64,000 bases of DNA from positions 113,319 to 177,318 of IMG/VR virus record IMGVR_UViG_3300028800_000059. The stretch is one strand, 5' to 3'. The notes under the pieces were generated by a model that ran no database searches, was not told the DNA's origin, and worked only from the letters and a program-made list of their open reading frames with translations. The stretch is from a virus. How positions within the stretch are numbered: position 1 is the first letter of the stretch; every line of letters begins with the position of its first letter. The position numbers and the translations under genes are program-made. Of the stretch, positions 60,377 to 64,000 are shown piece by piece.

Positions 60377-61405
60377 TTATGGATTTAGATCGATTGGATT
60401 ACCCTTGACAGTCAAGTGACCATCAATTGTTGTTGTTTGATCGCCATTTACTTGTTCGGTCACATTACCTTCAACGGTGCGTTTGAAATTGCCTTTGATT
60501 GTTTCGGTCTTGTTTCCATCCACTAATAGAGTAAGGTCTTTTTGTACGTAAATATTCGCATCGCCTTGAACAGTAATATTCACCTTACCCATAATATACA
60601 CATCTTTGTCGCTCATGATGATTTCATAATCATTCTTTACGACTTTAGTTATTCGTGTGCCATCTTTTTGTATTTCTTCAAAGGTGCCTGATCGATGTGA
60701 TTTGGATAATCTTTCGGCTCCTGGTGTATCATCCATTTCAACTATGTGACCGCTTTCTGTTTCGGTCACGATATTGAATGGATACACGGCAGCATATCCA
60801 GGTGCAGGTTCGGCCCATGTTCCGCTATCGGCAGTAGGCACAGATTTAACCTGATTGTCTTTGCGTGTTTGAACAAATGTTTTGTCTATTGATTCATTGC
60901 GTGCCAATCGTGGCGTCATTGGTTCATTAAGTGTGGATGGATAACGTGGTGCGCTTCCTTGTTCATTAACAACAACGCCTGACCCATCTGTTTTATATGT
61001 GACGGATGCTGGTACTCGTGGACTTGCTTTCAATTCGGCTGCCGTGCGTTGATCTGAGAAACCTATGGCTGTTGGTGGTGTTGTTTCAGGTATACCGAAA
61101 TAAATGCCGGCGATTACAGGATATTGTGAATGTTCTCCATCCATGAAATATCCCCATACCCATTGTCCTTCCTTAGGTGGGACAACAGGTCCATGAGTAC
61201 CATTCACTGGATGGGATGCCAGTGCCCATTGCAAGTCTTTTGTGGGTATCATTTGCAAGTTGGAGGTGTGGATTGCCTGTATTCGAACTTGAACACGCCC
61301 AAGAAAGAGAGGGTCCTTGCGATTCTCAACTACACCTATCCACCAATAGAATCCTGAGAACCCGGCAAAGTTTTGTTCGGAATGTGGATCGTTAGGTTGT
61401 GCCAT
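60377..61405 (-). CDS. 5: central spike protein, gp5-like without lysozyme domain
   Basis: A 342-residue protein. The N-terminal OB-fold (GFYWWIGVVENRKDPLFLGRVQVRIQAIHT, EGQWVWGYFMDGEHSQYPVIAGIYFG) matches gp5. The C-terminal 100 residues are the spike beta-helix (KVNITVQGDANIYVQKDLTLLVDGNKTETIKGN...). The lysozyme domain that joins the two in T4 gp5 (575 aa) is absent; a 100-residue linker replaces it. It starts in a stop/start overlap with the hub gene (61405). Confidence 0.88.
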   Translation of the reverse strand: MAQPNDPHSEQNFAGFSGFYWWIGVVENRKDPLFLGRVQVRIQAIHTSNLQMIPTKDLQWALASHPVNGTHGPVVPPKEGQWVWGYFMDGEHSQYPVIAGIYFGIPETTPPTAIGFSDQRTAAELKASPRVPASVTYKTDGSGVVVNEQGSAPRYPSTLNEPMTPRLARNESIDKTFVQTRKDNQVKSVPTADSGTWAEPAPGYAAVYPFNIVTETESGHIVEMDDTPGAERLSKSHRSGTFEEIQKDGTRITKVVKNDYEIIMSDKDVYIMGKVNITVQGDANIYVQKDLTLLVDGNKTETIKGNFKRTVEGNVTEQVNGDQTTTIDGHLTVKGNPIDLNP

Positions 61406-62832
61406 TACATATTCACCAAGTTTTTCACTTTGGCATTGCCTGATGCTGCCGGTATGCCTGTCTTTGTTGTGTCCTTTGTGATATCAAGGATTGTCTCATA
61501 TTTATACTGGTCTATTTTATGACGAACACCAGTGATTAGATAACGTCCTGAATAATATGTGTCCAATATTCTATCACTGGATGTTTCGGCTTCAATTGAT
61601 GGTAGATTGAATTCAATAATTTCTCCAACCTTACGCGCCACATCACCAGGCACTGTAATGATTAGATGCAACCCATTAAGCGAGGCCATTTGACTTTTAC
61701 GTGCCGGCAACCATTTCTCGATATCATCCGGATATATGTCCTTTTGATGGCTCTTGATATAGGCTGATTCAGTTGTTTGGCCCAGCCGTGTAGGCATGAA
61801 GTGAACAAGACTCATTGGTGTTTCATTTGCCGCATCACCCAGTCTATTTTGAATCTTGGCCATCCATGATGTTGATTGCTTGGGTTCCACATGTTTCCAA
61901 TCATTGTATTTGGAGTCATAGTCAAAATTGTTTGTGGTGAATGTTTGGCGTATTGGATCAAACGTCTTTAGATTGGATGCATACATGCCGGATACTATAT
62001 TTTTGAACACATCAAAGTTTTGATCTATTCTAAATTCTTTCACGGCCACGAAATCAACCGGCAGGTCACTAATACGATAGTCCGAAAGACTTTGCACATT
62101 CTTGATTGAGAAATTATAGGTCTGTGCAACAGAGCCTACATCAAATAGACCTTCAACCGTCTTGAAGTGAAATCCATCCCTGTTTTCAAAGGACACATAG
62201 GAGGCACCTGTGTATTTGTGACTCTGGGCTCGCCGTGCCAACCAATTGAGTGTTTGAAATGGGCGAATATATGGAACTACATAATCCTTGGTTCCAGTGG
62301 TTGTTTCAATATTGCTCACATCAAATCTTGTCCCACTGACCTTTAGATAGTTCTGATAGATATCCGTAACAATGTCCGATATGAGTTTGCCCTTGTAACT
62401 CTTGGAGACCAAATACTGATGATTGAGTATTTTCTCCTCCGAACAGAAATGAACCAAATAGGATTCGTTTTTGTCCTGGACCAGGCCACGCTTTGATATC
62501 TTGTGAATACGAAATACACGTTGAATAGGATTGGAGTATGGTTGAGGTTTATCAAAGGTCACAACCAAATATTCAAAGCCGGTGAGTGGCAGATGCATGA
62601 TATGAGAAAGCGAATCATTCAGGACCACGTCGCCTGTCACTACATCACCGACCATTGTTTCATAGATGTTTAGTTCCTCCAGAATAAACCGAATATCCGT
62701 GGTCAATCCTGTTGATGACACGATGACTGCCGATTGCAGGAAATAGTCCTGGGCAAACAACATGCCCTTGGGTTGTTGTGCCGGTAAAGAGAACCCACCG
62801 GCGCTTGTGCCACTACCTGATAGAGCAACCAT
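61405..62832 (-). CDS. 27: baseplate hub protein (T4 gp27-like)
   Basis: A 475-residue protein of the gp27 / late-control-D type: strands FILEELNIYETMVGDVVTGDVVLND, a hub ring core with FEYLVVTFDKP...RVFRIHKISKR, then the helical YIRPFQTLNWLARRAQS, and a C-terminal GRYLITGVRHKIDQYKYETILDITKD. Hub trimers hold the gp5 spike, encoded directly downstream with overlapping stop and start. T4 gp27 has 391 aa. Confidence 0.82.
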   Translation of the reverse strand: MVALSGSGTSAGGFSLPAQQPKGMLFAQDYFLQSAVIVSSTGLTTDIRFILEELNIYETMVGDVVTGDVVLNDSLSHIMHLPLTGFEYLVVTFDKPQPYSNPIQRVFRIHKISKRGLVQDKNESYLVHFCSEEKILNHQYLVSKSYKGKLISDIVTDIYQNYLKVSGTRFDVSNIETTTGTKDYVVPYIRPFQTLNWLARRAQSHKYTGASYVSFENRDGFHFKTVEGLFDVGSVAQTYNFSIKNVQSLSDYRISDLPVDFVAVKEFRIDQNFDVFKNIVSGMYASNLKTFDPIRQTFTTNNFDYDSKYNDWKHVEPKQSTSWMAKIQNRLGDAANETPMSLVHFMPTRLGQTTESAYIKSHQKDIYPDDIEKWLPARKSQMASLNGLHLIITVPGDVARKVGEIIEFNLPSIEAETSSDRILDTYYSGRYLITGVRHKIDQYKYETILDITKDTTKTGIPAASGNAKVKNLVNM

Positions 62833-62840
62833 TTATTCTA

Positions 62841-63482
62841 TTATCTCTTTGGTTGAATAGCCATGAGTGCCACGAATTCCTGTTGAATGCGTGAAATCAA
62901 CTCTGGCCGGATGATCTTGATCTGGCGCTTGGCTTCGTTTAGTTCAAATTCATGCTCATAGTTGGTCACGGCATCTGTTGTTATCTCCATATGAACCGTA
63001 GTGCCATCGACCAGATTAAATGTTTCGACTGTATCCACGGGTGTGTTGGCATAGGTACCGGCATCCAATACAAAGGTCTGATTTGTGACTGTGCCAGTGG
63101 TACTATCCGTGGTTGAAATAGTTTCGGTGTAATGATGTATACCACTCTCGGCATTGGCCAGACTATCATACTTATTAGAGACAAACTTGATGAATGTGCC
63201 ATAGTCCATAGGCCAGTCATAGTTAGGATCGATCATGTCATTGGCCGCCAATATAACCCAGTGTTTCTCTGGGTCGCCATATATCTTGGAGGCTACAATC
63301 TCGGGTGTATCCGAATCCTTTACTGGATACAAATAAAAGTCCAAAGTATTATTCTTGATTGCCTTGAGTAGCGCAATACGTGCCGTTATGTTTGTCAGTA
63401 CCTCATAATCAGGGATTTGATCCTTGCCGCGCTCGCTTGTATCAACCAGTACCTTTGGGAAGAAATTGAAATAGGATGGCAT
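62841..63482 (-). CDS. 53: baseplate wedge protein (T4 gp53)
   Basis: A 213-residue protein: MPSYFNFFPKVLVD at the start, TLDFYLYPVKDSDTPEIVASKIYGDPEKHWVILAANDMIDPNYDWPMDY in the middle, and ELNEAKRQIKIIRPELISRIQQEF at the end, all matching gp53. It closes the wedge around the hub. ATG 63482 fits the family start; the frame is open further upstream, but that part is not conserved. Confidence 0.9.
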   Translation of the reverse strand: MPSYFNFFPKVLVDTSERGKDQIPDYEVLTNITARIALLKAIKNNTLDFYLYPVKDSDTPEIVASKIYGDPEKHWVILAANDMIDPNYDWPMDYGTFIKFVSNKYDSLANAESGIHHYTETISTTDSTTGTVTNQTFVLDAGTYANTPVDTVETFNLVDGTTVHMEITTDAVTNYEHEFELNEAKRQIKIIRPELISRIQQEFVALMAIQPKR

Positions 63483-63487
63483 TTTCT

Positions 63488-63976
63488 TTATTGCTCCGTC
63501 GGTAACAAACCAGAATAGTATTTCTTTGCATTGGCATTGGATGCCTTGATGTTCGAACTCCAATGTTGAATGGCCGTGAAAGCCGCAGCATCCCGCTTGT
63601 GTGCCTTATAGCGTGGATCATGTAATCCTGTTGCAACCACAGGATGTTTAGGATCGAATTGGCCATGGGTTACATCCAATATTTTATCGTCATGTTCGAC
63701 CCAGCAATGACAATCAAAAGGATCAAATGGAACTGCGCCGGCATCACCATATTTGGAATAACTACCAAGAACAAAATGAGAGTCCTTGCCTTGATTGACT
63801 AGATGATTATGGAGTGCCCAACTTGCCGCACCACATGTCCCAATGCATTCGGTCTTATTACCTGGTCCACCATTATACAGTCTATTATAATGATCCACCG
63901 CCTTGCCTCTAAAGTGTTCAAGGACCTTAGAAGATAAAGCCTCTTTCAAAGATGTTAGGAAGGATCGCATGTCCAT
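63488..63976 (-). CDS. protease/transglutaminase-like protein with a capsid-targeting-like N-terminus, 162 aa
   Basis: Begins MDMRSFLTSLKE|A, similar to the T4 internal-protein targeting peptide with an LxE-type site. The core shows a plausible Cys-His-Asp triad: CIGTCGAASWALHNHL (Cys at about 48), then HCWVEHDDKILDVTHGQF (His about 90, Asp about 101), as in transglutaminase-like, NAT or papain-fold proteins. The basic C-terminal part is Lys/His-rich. It is co-transcribed with gene 53. It could be a virion protease or an injected effector. Function is inference. Confidence 0.55.
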   Translation of the reverse strand: MDMRSFLTSLKEALSSKVLEHFRGKAVDHYNRLYNGGPGNKTECIGTCGAASWALHNHLVNQGKDSHFVLGSYSKYGDAGAVPFDPFDCHCWVEHDDKILDVTHGQFDPKHPVVATGLHDPRYKAHKRDAAAFTAIQHWSSNIKASNANAKKYYSGLLPTEQ

Positions 63977-64000
63977 TATTTAGTCCTTATTTCCAATAGA

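Overview
This window is part of the genome of a large contractile-tailed (myovirus) phage of the T4 superfamily. The evidence is a nearly complete T4-type morphogenesis set in collinear order, the T4 recombination genes (46, 47, uvsW, uvsY, an endonuclease VII relative) and the late sigma factor 55. Exact matches to the T4 late promoter core TATAAATA lie before structural genes. Several virion proteins (a DUF4815 giant protein, fibre-like proteins ending in GGTF, a 5-like spike without lysozyme) look more like the marine/cyanophage and alphaproteobacterial T4-like phages than like T4 itself. The host cannot be read from the sequence.

Layout. (1) 1-3097, plus strand: the tail of an unknown gene, a metallopeptidase/VWA protein of the phage CobT type, and three small genes. 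(2) 3094-7203, minus: an enzyme cassette with a TSPPY-type DNA methyltransferase, a small GGQA protein, a fold-type II PLP enzyme, and an acyltransferase-like/aspartyl beta-hydroxylase fusion. (3) 7200-15315, minus: peptide deformylase, recombination nuclease 46/47, an endonuclease VII-type HNH protein, late sigma 55, uvsW, uvsY and small genes, behind a consensus sigma70 promoter at 15335-15363. (4) 15372-18777: a gene 3-like tail protein, then an accessory island (SPRY adhesin, fibre-like protein, structured RNA with a 37-codon ORF, NADAR protein, GIY-YIG nuclease). (5) 18901-28416: head genes 23, 22, 21 and 20, with a block of unusual proteins between 21 and 20 that includes three with DnaJ-type CxxCxGxG zinc fingers. 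(6) 28448-37572: tail tube 19, sheath 18, terminase 17 and 16, and neck proteins 15, 14 and 13, invaded by two HNH homing endonucleases. (7) 37583-47970: adhesins, fibre-like and coiled-coil proteins, a third HNH endonuclease and remnants of invaded genes. (8) 47983-63976: baseplate genes (DUF4815 giant, 8, a 7-position protein, 6, 25, PAAR tip, 5-like spike, 27-like hub, 53) and a Cys/His/Asp protease-like protein.

How it works together. Sigma70 promoters (11516, 15335, 18807) would drive early and middle genes. Gene 55 sigma would then direct RNA polymerase to TATAAATA-type sites placed before structural genes, often overlapping the stop codon of the gene upstream. The head genes assemble a scaffolded prohead processed by the gene 21 protease. 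Short N-terminal peptides ending in (L/I)xE on several non-structural-looking proteins resemble the T4 capsid-targeting sequence. This suggests a set of proteins packaged inside the head and possibly injected with the DNA, which is the most interesting possibility in the window. Freestanding homing endonucleases (three HNH paralogues, one GIY-YIG, one GIY-YIG remnant) have shaped the late region. No tRNA genes or CRISPR arrays were seen.
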